A program made the translations under genes and the position numbers. The notes under the pieces are model-generated. The model worked only from the letters and a program-made list of their open reading frames with translations, had not been told where the DNA came from and did no database searches. Below, one piece after another: positions 19,887 to 28,484 of a stretch of 50,497 nucleotides of DNA; the first letter of the stretch is position 1; each line of letters begins with the position of its first letter. Source of the DNA: Antiquaquibacter metalliresistens (GTDB taxonomy: Bacteria; Actinomycetota; Actinomycetes; Actinomycetales; Microbacteriaceae); assembly GCF_029211225.1 (NCBI RefSeq), contig NZ_JARGEM010000010.1, positions 1 through 50,497 of the forward strand. The letters are read 5' to 3'.

Positions 19887-21223
19887 TGGGGCGGCCGAAG
19901 CGTGCGCTCGGCGAACTCGGCGCGGTGACCTACACCGTCGAGCCGAACGGCCTCATCGTCGCGCGCGGGCGGGTCTATGACGGCAGTGGGCACGAGCGTC
20001 GCCCGAGCGGCAGCGGAGCGACTGTGGAAGAGGCGTTCGCTGCTTTGCGAGCGGCGGCTGATGTCGTTGTCGGTCGCGTCCTGGCGCGACGAACGCAGCT
20101 CATGACCGTCGCCGAGCTGGCGACTGCGTGGCTGAAGACTGCGTATCACGACGATGATCCACGGGTGCTGCGCCAGCGCCGCGAGCAGACAGTCGACGGC
20201 TACGCATCGGTGATCCGTGCGCATGTCATCCCGCGCGCCGGTGCCATCCCCATCGCCGAGGTCACCGCCGACCGTGCTGACGGGCTGCTCATGGATATCG
20301 CACGGGAGAAGTCGGTGACGACCTCGAACAAGGTTCGGAATGTGATGTCGCTGATGTTCGACTGGGCGATTCAGCAGGGGCATTTCTCCGCTGCCGGGTC
20401 GATCCAGAAGACGCGGTACGGAGCGGTCGTCGTGGCGAACCCGATCCGTGCGACCAGACGCTCGGATGAGCCGGCCACGGTGTACTTCGAACTCGACGCG
20501 GTGCAGGTCAAGTACATCCTCCACCTCATCCGCGACGTGTGGCCCGAGCGGCACCGAGCGCGGTATCCGCTGGGCCGACGGCCCAACTACAAGCTGCTCA
20601 CCAACTACATCTTGATCACGCTCGGCACATCCGAGCGGACCGCGGAACCGATTGCGATTCGGTTCCAAGACGTGCGGTTCGAGGCGGTGGAACAGCCGGA
20701 TGGAAGCCTGACGATGGACGCGCTCGTCTGGGTTGGCGGCACGATGGTCCGCACGAGATCCCGCGGCCTGTTCCGCCAAGACTCGCCCAAAGCAGAGCGG
20801 CAGAAGCGATGGGTTCGCGTTCCGAAGTTCGCGGCGAAGGTTCTGAGCGAACTCGTTGCGAATCATGTTCCCGACCCTGAGCGGAATCCAGACGACGTAC
20901 TGTTCACGACCGAGCGTGGTCGTCCGCGCGATCCCAGCGCGCTGGGCGAACTGTTGCGGATGTTCCGCCGCGAGTTCGAGCCGGAACTGCTGGCTATCGG
21001 GGTCGACGCCAAGCACCTCACCTTCCGGAGTCTCCGTAAGGCGGTCGCTGCGGCGGTATCGGACACGGCTGGCGTCGAGGTCGCACGCGACCTGCTCGGG
21101 CACAGTGACTCGGCGATCACCGAAGGTCACTACGCGAAGCGCCCCGAACTCATCGTCGAAGTCGCGGCTGACGCGCTCGACGAGGTGTTCGGGGGCATAG
21201 ACGCCTTCGCGGAGCTGTCCTGA
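19886..21223 (+). CDS. int: Tyrosine site-specific recombinase (integrase)
   Basis: 445 residues. N-terminal arm-binding region, then a SAM-like core-binding domain (about 75-190, with YASVIRAHVIPRAGAIPIAEVT) and the catalytic domain (200-445). Catalytic residues seen: R251 in TSERTAEP, R384 in FRSLRKA, H406 in LLGHSDSAI and the nucleophile Y416 in GHYAKR. The residue usually H or K two-to-three before the second arginine (H-x-x-R) is R381 here. It integrates and excises the element; the xis gene overlaps its start. Confidence 0.93.
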   Translation: MGRPKRALGELGAVTYTVEPNGLIVARGRVYDGSGHERRPSGSGATVEEAFAALRAAADVVVGRVLARRTQLMTVAELATAWLKTAYHDDDPRVLRQRREQTVDGYASVIRAHVIPRAGAIPIAEVTADRADGLLMDIAREKSVTTSNKVRNVMSLMFDWAIQQGHFSAAGSIQKTRYGAVVVANPIRATRRSDEPATVYFELDAVQVKYILHLIRDVWPERHRARYPLGRRPNYKLLTNYILITLGTSERTAEPIAIRFQDVRFEAVEQPDGSLTMDALVWVGGTMVRTRSRGLFRQDSPKAERQKRWVRVPKFAAKVLSELVANHVPDPERNPDDVLFTTERGRPRDPSALGELLRMFRREFEPELLAIGVDAKHLTFRSLRKAVAAAVSDTAGVEVARDLLGHSDSAITEGHYAKRPELIVEVAADALDEVFGGIDAFAELS

Positions 21224-21251
21224 GACGAGAGGAGCGGAAGGCATGAGCACG

Positions 21252-21294
21252 TTAGTCATCGGAAACCATTACAGGTATGCTTTATCTGTAACGG
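21252..21294 (+). promoter_or_regulatory. AbiE promoter with overlapping inverted-repeat operator
   Basis: TTAGTC (21252-21257), 18 bp, TATGCT (21276-21281) form a promoter. CCATTACAG (21266-21274) and CTGTAACGG (21286-21294) are an inverted repeat with one mismatch that straddles the -10. This is the layout by which AbiEi antitoxins repress their own promoter. It also places the ATG at 21243 upstream of transcription, supporting the start at 21315. Confidence 0.6.
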
Positions 21295-21314
21295 ATTCTG
21301 TCGGATTGGAGGTG

Positions 21315-21899
21315 ATGATGGACGCCACGACGCTGCCCGATCTGCTGGGCTACGACGGCTTGGCCTCGCTGGACCTCACCCGGCATGGCCTTGACCGGCT
21401 GATCGAGTCGGGGGAGTTCGAGCGCATCGCCCCCGGTCTGTTCCTGCGGGCGGGGCTCGCGGACGACACGACGGCCGCGTGGATAGCGGTCGCCGCGAAG
21501 AAGCCCGATGCGACGCTGTGCCTGCTCACGGCGCTGTCGCTGCACGATCTGACCGACGAGATCCCCGCCCGAAGTGACATCGCCATCCCGCGCGGCGCGC
21601 AGCCGGTCACCGTACATCACGCGCCCATCACCTGGCACCGGTTCGACCCCGACACGTTCGGCATCGGACGCGGCGAGTACGCTCTGCCGGGCGGGTTGTC
21701 CATCGGCCTGTACTCCGCCGAGCGCACCCTGATCGACCTGTTCCGGCTGCGGCACGCCTGGGGTAGCGACCTCGCCCTCGGCGCGCTCAAGCGGTGGCTG
21801 CGCGAGCGCGGCAACAGCCCCGCCGCGCTGCTGACGATTGCGGAGAGCTTCCCGAAGGCGCGCCCAGCGATCCAGCAGGCACTGGAGGTGCTGCTGTGA
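21315..21899 (+). CDS. abiEi: AbiEi-family antitoxin/transcription repressor
   Basis: 194 residues from the first of two adjacent ATGs behind GGAGG. The N-terminal winged helix-turn-helix (TRHGLDRLIESGEFERIAPGLFLRAG) is the AbiEi antitoxin fold; the C-terminal domain carries the typical ALSLHDLTDEIP, IAIPRG, and YSAERTLIDLFRLR segments. It should bind the inverted repeat upstream and neutralise AbiEii. The stop overlaps the toxin GTG (GTGA). The A/T-rich promoter in a GC-rich region suggests acquired DNA. Confidence 0.9.
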   Translation: MMDATTLPDLLGYDGLASLDLTRHGLDRLIESGEFERIAPGLFLRAGLADDTTAAWIAVAAKKPDATLCLLTALSLHDLTDEIPARSDIAIPRGAQPVTVHHAPITWHRFDPDTFGIGRGEYALPGGLSIGLYSAERTLIDLFRLRHAWGSDLALGALKRWLRERGNSPAALLTIAESFPKARPAIQQALEVLL

Positions 21900-22795
21900 G
21901 CCCGAACCCGCAGCACGGCACCCCGGCAGGCGACGCGACCATCGCCATTCGCACTCTCGCCCGGCAGACCGGCGCGGAGGTGCAGGAACTGATGACCCTA
22001 TACGCGCTCGAAGGGCTGCTGGCGCGAATCGCGCTATCCGAGTATCGGGACGACTTCGTGCTGAAGGGCGGCGTGCTGCTCGCCGCGTTCGCAGCACGCC
22101 GCCCCACGAAGGATGTCGACCTGCAAGCCACCCAGCTCACCGCCGACCCCGAGGAGGTCGCCGAGCGCGTCCACGACATCGCGGCGCTGGATGTCGCCGA
22201 CGGCCTCGTATTCGATCCCGCCAGCGTCGCTGCGACGACGATCCGCGACGAGGATGAGTACGCCGGGGTACGGGTCAAGCTCACCGCGACGCTTGGCACC
22301 GCGCGGCTGACGGTCGGAATGGACGTGAACTTCGGCGACCCGATCTGGCCCGCACCGCGCCTCATCGACCTGCCCCGCATCGTTCCCCTCGGCCTCCCGC
22401 CCGTGACGCTGCTCGGCTACCCGCTGACGATGATGCTCGCCGAGAAGGTCGTCACCGCCATCGACCGCGGCACCGCCAACACCCGCTGGCGCGACTTCGC
22501 AGACGTGTACGCGCTGACCCGGCTCCACCCAGTCGATGCTGGCGAGTTCCGCACGTCGATGGAGACCGTCGCGCAGTACCGCAAGGTCACGCTGACGACC
22601 CTGCTGCCCGCGCTCGCACCGATGGGCGAGCAGGCGCAGCAGAAGTACCGCGCCTGGCGCACGCGATCCCACCGCGAAGAAGAACTCCCCAAGGCATTCG
22701 CCGACGTGCTCGCCGCGGTCGCCGGTTTCGCAGACCCCGTGCTGGCCGCGTCGGCGACAGGGCGATGGAAGCCTGCCGCCAAGACCTGGGAGTGA
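21896..22795 (+). CDS. abiEii: AbiEii-family nucleotidyltransferase toxin
   Basis: 299 residues from a GTG overlapping the antitoxin stop. DNA-polymerase-beta-type nucleotidyltransferase motifs: FVLKGGVLL (K57, G58-59), RPTKDVDL with D73 and D75, and EKVVTAIDRGTANTRWRDFADVY in the C-terminal half. Type IV toxins of this family use GTP or transfer nucleotides to tRNA and stop growth, giving phage abortive infection. On a mobile element the pair also stabilises inheritance. The gene converges on the helicase gene with only 21 nt between the stops. Confidence 0.9.
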   Translation: MSPNPQHGTPAGDATIAIRTLARQTGAEVQELMTLYALEGLLARIALSEYRDDFVLKGGVLLAAFAARRPTKDVDLQATQLTADPEEVAERVHDIAALDVADGLVFDPASVAATTIRDEDEYAGVRVKLTATLGTARLTVGMDVNFGDPIWPAPRLIDLPRIVPLGLPPVTLLGYPLTMMLAEKVVTAIDRGTANTRWRDFADVYALTRLHPVDAGEFRTSMETVAQYRKVTLTTLLPALAPMGEQAQQKYRAWRTRSHREEELPKAFADVLAAVAGFADPVLAASATGRWKPAAKTWE

Positions 22796-22816
22796 ACAAC
22801 CAGGCACACCGTTGGG

Positions 22817-25800
22817 CTACAGCTTCGGCGCGTTGCTCGGCGGCGCGGCCGGAGGCGTCGCGGGGACGAACGGGGCCGCGGGCTCACGACCCGCACCCTC
22901 CCGCGACCCGAGGTTCGGCTCGTAGGCGCGCACGGCCTCGATGGTCAGTTCGACGCGCTCTGACTCTGGCACGGCGGGCTCGGGTGCGGGCTCGTCCTGC
23001 ATCGCGGCGAGCTGGGACTCGACGCGAGCGAGGTCCTCTTCGGCATCGGCGAGTGCCTGCGCGTGGCGGAACGGCTGGCCGAGGCGATGCTGGGTGTCGG
23101 CGACGGTCTGCTCGGCGTCCTCCAGGTCTTCGCGGGCCTGATCGAGGAGTGCTGGGATGCCGCTGACGCGGTTCTCGATGCGCTGCACGAGCCCGAGCCC
23201 GGCCTCCAGGAACGACTCCTTCGGCATCGTGAACCCGGAGCGGGGCACCTCGGGTAGGGAGACAGTCACGTCGAGCGCGGCGAGCCCGGAGCGGGCCTCG
23301 ACGTGGATGTCGAAGCCGGAGATGCGGCCGATGATCCCGAAGTCCTTGTGCCCGTACCGGGGCAGCCACTTCAGCCCGGAGTCGCCCATCCATGCGGCGA
23401 GGGCGTGGGCGGCTTCGGAGCGGGAGTCGTAGTCGCGCGTGCCGAGGGTGATGCAGAACTTGTCGCCGCTCGTGTCGGTCATCCGCGGTGCGGCGGCTTC
23501 CAGCCCACGAATGTCTGCGGCGGCGCGTTCAGCGGATGACCGGGCGCGGTTGCCAGTGTGGACGAGCATGTCCTCGTTGCGCTCATGCGCGCGCTGCAAG
23601 CGGCGCAGCCGGTTCACCTCGTTGAGGATGACGGAGTGCTCCAGCAGGAGCGGGTTGCCGGAGGCGATGGCCTTGGCCTCGGCCGCGGACAGCGCGGAAG
23701 TGTCGATCTCCTCGATCTCGCGGGCGTTGATCTTGCCGCGCAGGAGCTGCGCGAACGACGCGGCCTTCCGCTCGACGGTTTGCCACATGTAGGAGTCGAA
23801 GGAACGCTCTGTGACGTAGCGGACGATCGCCACTTCCTCGTTCTGGTTGCCCTGCCGCATGATGCGCCCGTCGCGCTGCGCGATGTCGGAGGGCCGCCAC
23901 GGGCAGTCCAGGTGGTGCAGCGCGATGGCGCGGGCCTGGACGTTCGTGCCGACGCCCATCTTCTCCGTCGATCCGAGGAGCACCGCGACGTGGCCGGCGC
24001 GGGCCGCGGCGAACAGGCGGGCCTTCTCCACGTCGGTCTTCGCCTCGTGCATGTACCTGACCTGCTCGGCCGGGATACCGCGTTGCACGAGCTGCTGCCG
24101 CAGCTCGTCGTAGGCGTTCCACCTGTCCTGGTTTGGGGTGCCGATGTCGGAGAACACGAGCTGGAGCGACCCGCGCATCGTGGAGGGCTGCCCGGTCACC
24201 GTGTCGAGGTACTCGTGATCGCGGGTGCGCTCCCAGATGCGGTGGATCGCGTCGGCGGCGACGTCGACCTTGCTCGGCCCCGAGGGGTCGCGGGGGATGA
24301 CCATGCGGATGTCGAGCGCGGCCTTGCGGCCGTCGGTGGCGATCAGGAGCATGTTGTCCTCGTCGGGCCGCACCTGACGGGTGGCGACCTTCTCGGCGCG
24401 CTCGGCGAGGGAAGCGACGTACTGCTCCAGCTCGACGGTCGGCTGCACCGGCACGGTGGAGGGCGCGCGGCTGCCGTCGTCGCGCTGCACGAGCGCGGGC
24501 ACGGGCAGGTCGAGGTCGTCGGCGGTCTTCACGTCGGCGAACACCGACCACATCCGCAGCAGCTCCTGCCCGTTCTGGAATCGGGCGAAGCGGGTCTTCA
24601 TGCGGAACGTGCTGCCCGTCGGCGAGATCTCCATCTGCGTCACCAGCTCGCCGAACGTCGCCGCCCACGCATCGAACGCGCCGACCCCCGCCGACTCCAG
24701 CACGTCGGGCCGCAGGTATCGCTGCATGACGTAGGTCTCGGTGATCGAGTTCGAGATGGGTGTCGCGGTTGCCGCGGTAACCACCCGCTCGCGCCCCGCC
24801 GAGCGGAGGTATTCGAGCTTCATGTGCAGGTCGCTCGCGCGATCCGAGCCCTCGATGGCGGCATCGCGGATGTTCGACTCCGTGGCGAGGTTCTTGTACA
24901 TGTGCATCTCGTCGACGATGACGTAGTCGATGCCGGTGTCCTCGAAGCAGACGCCGCGGTCGCGGTCGGTATCGGTGCGCTCCTTGAGCTTGTTCTCCAT
25001 CGCCAGGAGCTTGCGCTGAATGCGCTTGACGCTCATCCGCTGCTCGCCGGTCGCCTCGCCCAGCACTCGCCGCACGTCCTCCACCTGCCCGCGGATGTAC
25101 TGCTCTTGGGTCGAGGCGCGCAGGGGGACCTTGGCGAACGCGCCCTGCGTGACGATGATCGCATCCCACTCGTTCGCGGCAGCGCGGGCGACGAACAGCC
25201 GCCGCTTGTCTGCCGTGAGGTCGAGGCTCGACGCCGCGAGCACGCGGGCGCGCGGGTAGATCTGGAGCCACTCGCGCTCGAACTGCTCCAGCATGTGATT
25301 CGGCACGACTACGACGGGCTTGCTGATGAGCCCCATCCGGCGCATCTCCATCGCGCCCATGATCATTTCCGCGGTCTTGCCCGCGCCGACCTCGTGGAAC
25401 AGGCCCGCGGCGGGCTCGGACACCATGCGCGCGACGGCAGCGCGCTGGTGCGTGCGTGGCTCGAAGTTCGACGCCAGGCCGGGTAGCGACAAGTACGCCC
25501 CGGCGTCGGTGTAGTCGCGGAGCACGATGGAGTTGAAGCGCCGGTTGTACTCGTCTACGAGTGCCTGCGCGCGAGCCGGGTCTTCCCACACCCAATCGCT
25601 GAACCGCTCCTGGAGTGCGTCCGCCTTCTCCTGAGCGGCGGCGGTTTCGACGGGGTTGAGCACGCGGCGCACCTTGCCGTCGGTGTCCTTGTCCTCGTCG
25701 TAGACGAGCATCGTCCGCTGCTCCATGACGGCCTGGGCGATGTCCGGCGCGGGGCGGCGCGGTGTGCCCCACTCCGAGGTGGAGAGCAGGCCCTGCCGTC

Positions 25801-26518
25801 CGCCGCGGATCTCCCACATGCCCGGCAGCGGGTTCTCGACGCGCACGTCTTCGGCGCGCAGGATGCTCCGCAGGAACCGTTCGTGCACGTCGGCGCTGAT
25901 CCATACCGCACCGAGCTTCGCGTGGATGTCCTGGATGCCGAGTGGCGCGGGCAGTGCCTCGGCCAGCGCGTCCACGTTGACCTGGAACTCCGGGTCTTGC
26001 TCCGCGCGCAGGCGGGCGGCTTCGAGCTTGACCCGCACATCGCCGGACAGGTACTCGGGGGCGTGGATGAGCTGGTCGGTCGTCGGGTCGGCGAACACGA
26101 GGTTTCCCAGTGCCTCGCGGGCGTCGTGGTCGCTCATGCCGAGCAGGTCGGCGATGAGGGGGAGGTCGATCCCGCCGGTTCGGTCGAGGCTGACGGCGAT
26201 GGCATCGGCGGGGTTGTCTACGCCTTGCACTTCGGCCCGCGGCACCACCACGCGGTGGCTCATGATTGCAGCGGGCGATGCGGACTGATCCTCGTCATCG
26301 AACTGTTCGAGTGCGAGCACCAGGGGACCGAACGGATCGGAGCGCAGCAGGCGGATCGCGGTCGGCACGATGCGGGCGAAGGTCTCCTCGCCATCCTCGT
26401 TCGTGCGCCCGGTGGGGCGCAGCGTGTAGCGGTTCAGCGCCCCGTAGGTGCCGACGTACTTCAGGTAGTCGCGACGTAGCGTCGTGCGGGTGAGCACGAT
26501 GTCAGGCGTGTCGTCCAC
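22817..26518 (-). CDS. SNF2-type DNA helicase, second half of a split methylase-helicase
   Basis: 1233 residues from the GTG at 26518, which has GGAGG 8 nt upstream. Helicase core: Q358 region, Walker A VGAGKT (377-382), DEMH box (536-539), ATATPISNSITE (motif III), and the C-terminal RecA domain with LLGSTEKMGVGTNVQ and DIAQRDGRIMRQGNQ. A long coiled C-terminal part (about 990-1150) follows. Related proteins on conjugative plasmids and phages join an N6-adenine methylase and this helicase in one chain; here a frame change separates them. LLTAEAAS, just upstream of the GTG in the helicase frame, still matches the expected joined protein, suggesting a recent 1-nt loss (or sequence error). Possible function: protecting incoming element DNA, as DarB does for phage P1. 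Confidence 0.8.
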   Translation of the reverse strand: MDDTPDIVLTRTTLRRDYLKYVGTYGALNRYTLRPTGRTNEDGEETFARIVPTAIRLLRSDPFGPLVLALEQFDDEDQSASPAAIMSHRVVVPRAEVQGVDNPADAIAVSLDRTGGIDLPLIADLLGMSDHDAREALGNLVFADPTTDQLIHAPEYLSGDVRVKLEAARLRAEQDPEFQVNVDALAEALPAPLGIQDIHAKLGAVWISADVHERFLRSILRAEDVRVENPLPGMWEIRGGRQGLLSTSEWGTPRRPAPDIAQAVMEQRTMLVYDEDKDTDGKVRRVLNPVETAAAQEKADALQERFSDWVWEDPARAQALVDEYNRRFNSIVLRDYTDAGAYLSLPGLASNFEPRTHQRAAVARMVSEPAAGLFHEVGAGKTAEMIMGAMEMRRMGLISKPVVVVPNHMLEQFEREWLQIYPRARVLAASSLDLTADKRRLFVARAAANEWDAIIVTQGAFAKVPLRASTQEQYIRGQVEDVRRVLGEATGEQRMSVKRIQRKLLAMENKLKERTDTDRDRGVCFEDTGIDYVIVDEMHMYKNLATESNIRDAAIEGSDRASDLHMKLEYLRSAGRERVVTAATATPISNSITETYVMQRYLRPDVLESAGVGAFDAWAATFGELVTQMEISPTGSTFRMKTRFARFQNGQELLRMWSVFADVKTADDLDLPVPALVQRDDGSRAPSTVPVQPTVELEQYVASLAERAEKVATRQVRPDEDNMLLIATDGRKAALDIRMVIPRDPSGPSKVDVAADAIHRIWERTRDHEYLDTVTGQPSTMRGSLQLVFSDIGTPNQDRWNAYDELRQQLVQRGIPAEQVRYMHEAKTDVEKARLFAAARAGHVAVLLGSTEKMGVGTNVQARAIALHHLDCPWRPSDIAQRDGRIMRQGNQNEEVAIVRYVTERSFDSYMWQTVERKAASFAQLLRGKINAREIEEIDTSALSAAEAKAIASGNPLLLEHSVILNEVNRLRRLQRAHERNEDMLVHTGNRARSSAERAAADIRGLEAAAPRMTDTSGDKFCITLGTRDYDSRSEAAHALAAWMGDSGLKWLPRYGHKDFGIIGRISGFDIHVEARSGLAALDVTVSLPEVPRSGFTMPKESFLEAGLGLVQRIENRVSGIPALLDQAREDLEDAEQTVADTQHRLGQPFRHAQALADAEEDLARVESQLAAMQDEPAPEPAVPESERVELTIEAVRAYEPNLGSREGAGREPAAPFVPATPPAAPPSNAPKL

Positions 26519-26535
26519 GCTCGCAGCCTCCGCGG

Positions 26536-28464
26536 TCAGCAGGCGGGATGCCCGTCGCGCAGACGCAGCAGGACGCGCAGCTCGCGCTCGGCGGACTTCG
26601 GCACCGCGAGCGGCTCCAGCCCGCCCGAGACGACGGTGCGGAAGCCGCCGCTCTCGCTCGCCACGATGCTGCCGTCCCACAACTCCGGCGCCGACGGCGT
26701 GAACGCGGCCCGGCGCGCCTGCTGCTCGGCGGTCCGCTCCGTGATCGTCAGCCCGGCACGGCGAGCGGAGAACACGAGCTGGTCGACGGCGACGGCGAGC
26801 TCCGCCTCCAGGTCCGCCAGGTCGGTCGTGATGGTGAGCGTGCTCGCGTCGTACATCCCGTGCCCAACGCCGACCTCCCCGAGCATCTGCTCCGGGTGCT
26901 CATCGAAGTAGCGGTTGATTCGCATCGGCACGTCGTCGATGGGAACCTGCGCAACCGTCTCCCAGGCGTCGTCGCGCATCTGCTCGTCGGGCAGCCGGCG
27001 CCGGAACACGAGCAGGTCGGTGACGACCTCCGTCCCTGCGGCGCGACGGTGCGCCCCGGTGGGCAGGCGGATCGCGCCCACGAGGTCGGCCAGCTCGTTC
27101 ATCTCCCGCCGCGCCCCGGGGTTCTGTGCGTCCATCGTGTAGTGCGAGGTCAGCACCGCGACGAGGCCGCCCGGCCGGGTCAGGCGTAGCGACTTGATGA
27201 TGAAGTGGTTGTGCATCGATTGCCGGGTCGCGTTGTGCAGTGGATCGTGCAGGGTGACGCTGCTGAACGGCACGTTGCCGATGGCAGCGTCGAAGTGTCC
27301 TTCGGGCAGTCGCGTGTCGGCGAAGGACTCGGCACGGACGGTCGCGTGCGGATACAGCTCGGCGCAGATCGCCGCTGTCAGCGGGTCGAGTTCCACCCCG
27401 GTCATCTGGGCCGACTCCGGCGCGAGGCCGATGAACGTACCCGACCCGGAGCCGGGCTCGAGGACCGCACCGCCGCGGAACCCCAGCCCAGCCAGCAGCC
27501 GCCACACCTGCCGGGCGATCATCGGGTCGGTGTAGTGCGCGTTGATGGTCGTCCGCTCCGCAGCCTCCCACTCGTCATCGCCCAGCAACTCGCGCAGCTC
27601 GGCCCGCTCGGCGTCCCACTCGGGTTTCAGGTCATCGAACACCTCGGGGATCGCGCCCCAGCTCGACCAGCGGGCGAGCACCCGTTGTCCGTCCGGGGAC
27701 GCGGGGCGACCCGTGGAGTTCAGATCGTGGATGAGCTGGATGGCCTCCACGTTCGCCCGATAGCGGGCCTTTGCGCCCGATGGCCCGAGGTCGTCCTGGG
27801 AGGCGGGAACGAACCGGGGCGCTACCGCAGCTCGCGGAAGAAGCGGATCGTCGCCGCCTCGGCGAGCGTCGCCTGGTTCGCCCGCATGTACTCCCGCGGG
27901 GGCTCCGTCGCCACGAGCTTCAGCAGGAACTCGACGCTGAGCGCCCACTTCTTCGCCAGTTCCTCCAGTTCCACGGAGGAGGGCATCGAATCCGGGCAGT
28001 CCTGCATCCGCTCCGCCCAGAGGATCAGGTTCTCGTCGGAGGGCCGGGTCTGCTCCCATTCCTCTCGCGCCTGATCCAGGGGCAGGCTCGGGTCGGTGAT
28101 CCACGCCAGTTGCGACATCACGACCTCCTCCGCCTGTTTCCGGGCTGCTGTCAGCCGGGCGACCTTCTGCAAGAAAGTCTCCCCCTGCCGGTCGCTCCCC
28201 GCCAGCATTGACGCGAGGTTCGTCACCTGCGTCTGCATTTCCAGGCCCATCGCCTCGAAGAATGCCGCGGGATCGTTCAGTCCCGCCACCCGGCTCAGGG
28301 CCGTCGCCTGCCAATGCGACAGCGCCATCTGCCCGTACTTGTTCATCACCTGCCCCAGCCTCCCGAGCGGCGGTGAGCGCGGCGTCGGCCGCGGGCTCGT
28401 CGAGCCCCCACAGATCGAACTCCAGTTGCCCCGGCCAGGGCTTCCGGGATCGCTGGCGCGCCAT
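26536..28464 (-). CDS. N6-adenine DNA methylase, first half of a split methylase-helicase
   Basis: 642 residues. After a basic N terminus (MARQRSRKPWPGQLEFDLW) comes a long Gly/Ala/Arg-rich stretch (35-213) that overlaps another gene in a different frame. The enzymatic part begins near RFVPASQDDLGPSGAKA (217) and has motif I LEPGSGSGTF (335-344), VELDP, and the motif IV variant GNVPF (396-400) in place of NPPY/F. The C terminus ends LRDGHPAC just before the helicase gene; in relatives the chain would continue. The true start could be 28464 or an internal one; the first 34 codons have proper GC3, supporting 28464. Not a classical restriction modification unit, since no nuclease is nearby. Confidence 0.75.
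   Translation of the reverse strand: MARQRSRKPWPGQLEFDLWGLDEPAADAALTAAREAGAGDEQVRADGAVALAGDGPEPGGGTERSRGILRGDGPGNADAGDEPRVNAGGERPAGGDFLAEGRPADSSPETGGGGRDVATGVDHRPEPAPGSGARGMGADPALRREPDPLGGADAGLPGFDALLRGTGGTGEEVGAQRRVPAEARGDGAPAGVHAGEPGDARRGGDDPLLPRAAVAPRFVPASQDDLGPSGAKARYRANVEAIQLIHDLNSTGRPASPDGQRVLARWSSWGAIPEVFDDLKPEWDAERAELRELLGDDEWEAAERTTINAHYTDPMIARQVWRLLAGLGFRGGAVLEPGSGSGTFIGLAPESAQMTGVELDPLTAAICAELYPHATVRAESFADTRLPEGHFDAAIGNVPFSSVTLHDPLHNATRQSMHNHFIIKSLRLTRPGGLVAVLTSHYTMDAQNPGARREMNELADLVGAIRLPTGAHRRAAGTEVVTDLLVFRRRLPDEQMRDDAWETVAQVPIDDVPMRINRYFDEHPEQMLGEVGVGHGMYDASTLTITTDLADLEAELAVAVDQLVFSARRAGLTITERTAEQQARRAAFTPSAPELWDGSIVASESGGFRTVVSGGLEPLAVPKSAERELRVLLRLRDGHPAC
27822..28346 (-). CDS. 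Conserved hypothetical protein nested within the methylase frame
   Basis: 174 residues from the ATG at 28346, with GGGAGG 10 nt upstream (a GTG directly before the ATG is an alternative). The sequence (MNKYGQMALSHWQ, NDPAAFFEAMG, ARKQAEEVVMSQLAW) is a soluble, helical protein with normal amino-acid composition and a strong third-position GC bias in this frame. I recall short proteins starting M(N/S)KYG(Q/E)MA..HW and containing FLxKVxRLxxAR in actinobacterial integrative elements, always near the methylase-helicase gene. It lies entirely inside the methylase ORF, which reads through it in another frame as low-complexity Gly/Ala/Arg. Function unknown. Confidence 0.75.
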   Translation of the reverse strand: MNKYGQMALSHWQATALSRVAGLNDPAAFFEAMGLEMQTQVTNLASMLAGSDRQGETFLQKVARLTAARKQAEEVVMSQLAWITDPSLPLDQAREEWEQTRPSDENLILWAERMQDCPDSMPSSVELEELAKKWALSVEFLLKLVATEPPREYMRANQATLAEAATIRFFRELR

Positions 28465-28484
28465 TCGCAGTCACCGCCCGCGCC

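Noticed and set aside
23558-25486. Plus-strand 642-codon frame inside the helicase gene
   Set aside because: Antisense shadow: His/Asp/Arg/Leu-rich with no motifs, while the minus strand has complete helicase motifs.
26518-26680. N-terminal extension of the helicase frame
   Set aside because: It overlaps the methylase end in another frame; only the last dozen codons look ancestral, and no start signal is present beyond the GTG at 26518.
22817-28464. Restriction-modification or BREX/DISARM-type defence system
   Set aside because: A methylase and helicase are present, but no nuclease, PglZ, BrxL or DrmA-like protein is nearby; the genes sit in the SSB operon of a conjugative element.
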